Part shown: positions 63,226 to 64,000 of the stretch, piece after piece
Numbering within the stretch: the first letter of the stretch is position 1
Layout: the number at the start of each line of letters is the position of its first letter
The notes under the pieces: model-generated
What the model saw: only the letters and a program-made list of their open reading frames with translations
Databases searched by the model: none
Told to the model about the DNA's origin: nothing
Translations under genes and position numbers: made by a program
From: Paragonimus westermani
Taxonomy: Eukaryota > Platyhelminthes > Trematoda > Plagiorchiida > Troglotrematidae
Assembly (NCBI GenBank): GCA_008508345.1
Contig: QNGE01003275.1
Span: 24,591 to 88,590 of the forward strand
Direction of reading: 5' to 3'
DNA length: 64,000 bases

Positions 63226-64000
63226 TTGTTGCTACTATGTGCAACGGTATCGGCTAAAACTGGTCGCGGTGACATTCACTGTATTTCTTTTAAAATTATG
63301 GTCCCTTTTGCTCCACCTGATTATTACCCACTGTAAGCTTCGTGCTTCGCCACGTAGTATCTCATTTTAGCAGACGACACTTGGGCTGTTGTGATCTGTG
63401 AACGCGGTTGTTCAACCCCAGCGTGTGCTACATGAGATTATTCAATGAACTACCACGAAACGTGTAGGGCGATTTCACTCTCTTCTTTGAAAGCTACTTC
63501 CTCTTTTGGAGCAAACTTTTGTGGTCATTTGAAGGTATTACCTGCTTGTAGAGCAGCCAGATGTCCGCCCTCTCTTATCACACAATTCATCTCCTTGAGT
63601 GCACATTTGTCTTCCGTCCTATATTGCAGCTCCACCCAGAGGTCCGTTAAAATACTTGTCCAAAATTCATAAATAATCGCTGCAACGTCTGAAGGACAGG
63701 TGCGAGGAACAGTGTTATCTATGCGTGGTTGCTCACCAGACTGTTAGGTATGCTAGAACTGAAAAGCCGGCGAGCTATTGAGCAATTGGGTAAATATGCT
63801 CCGTTTATAAATAGTAATAGTCAACGATCAAGAATTAATGGAACATGGTAGTCTATAAGGCTGTTAGAAACGGTCCATCTGAAGTTCCGAGTTGTTGGCC
63901 TTCTTACTGGTTGTTGCAGCCGGTAGCAGCTATAAGTAGAAGGGAGTAATGGGTGGTCACATTGTCCCCGTGTCAGCTTCGTGACAGTTGTGGCCATTGG
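63226..64000. other. right-edge segment, nothing firmly recognised
   Basis: A plus-strand string LILADDTWAVVI at about 63,360-63,395 recalls an RT catalytic box, but no other RT block is nearby. No gene is supported up to the edge. Confidence 0.3.

Noticed and set aside
1..64000. CRISPR arrays, operons, ribosome binding sites and bacterial terminators
   Set aside because: No spaced short direct repeats or prokaryotic gene arrangement. The window is clearly eukaryotic.

Overview
This is eukaryotic DNA, most likely from a parasitic flatworm and probably a trematode. The support is: (i) a plus-strand gene whose first introns are only 35, 41 and 51 bases and whose later introns run to kilobases, the size gradient known from schistosome and fluke genes; (ii) many Penelope-like elements with GIY-YIG domains; (iii) decayed LINE, Ty3/gypsy and tRNA-derived SINE copies; (iv) interrupted reading frames everywhere and no operons. 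Genus cannot be decided from sequence alone. All gene models here are my own splice reading: acceptor and donor consensus, open frame and matching phase. No similarity search was run.

Layout. 1-2.4 kb: a minus-strand Penelope-like element ending just upstream of gene 1. 2.5-36.6 kb: gene 1 (+), about 20 short exons reading as a coiled-coil protein with a MAP65/CCDC87-like C-terminus. Its introns hold Penelope, SINE, CR1/jockey-like and RTE-like LINE debris, a (TGA)18 microsatellite and two inverted-repeat structures at 21.4-22.7 kb. 36.8-37.1 kb: a foldback repeat. 37.85-39.6 kb: a GC-rich, 3'-truncated Ty3/gypsy element (5' LTR, PBS, gag, protease, start of RT), broken by in-frame stops. 39.6-42.3 kb: unclassified protein-like frames on both strands. 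42.33-42.64 kb: a second 306-base LTR in inverted orientation.

43.8-58.5 kb: gene 2 (+), an unrecognised multi-exon gene whose last exons chain in phase to a stop at 58,505. Its largest intron carries SINEs, a hairpin, a Penelope fragment and a 0.5-kb direct duplication with an undetermined base (N) at its edge. 58.5-64 kb: no host gene seen, only a LINE RT remnant (minus) and a probable gypsy integrase remnant (minus).

The two host genes share no visible pathway. Most of the window is intronic or intergenic sequence filled with old mobile elements.
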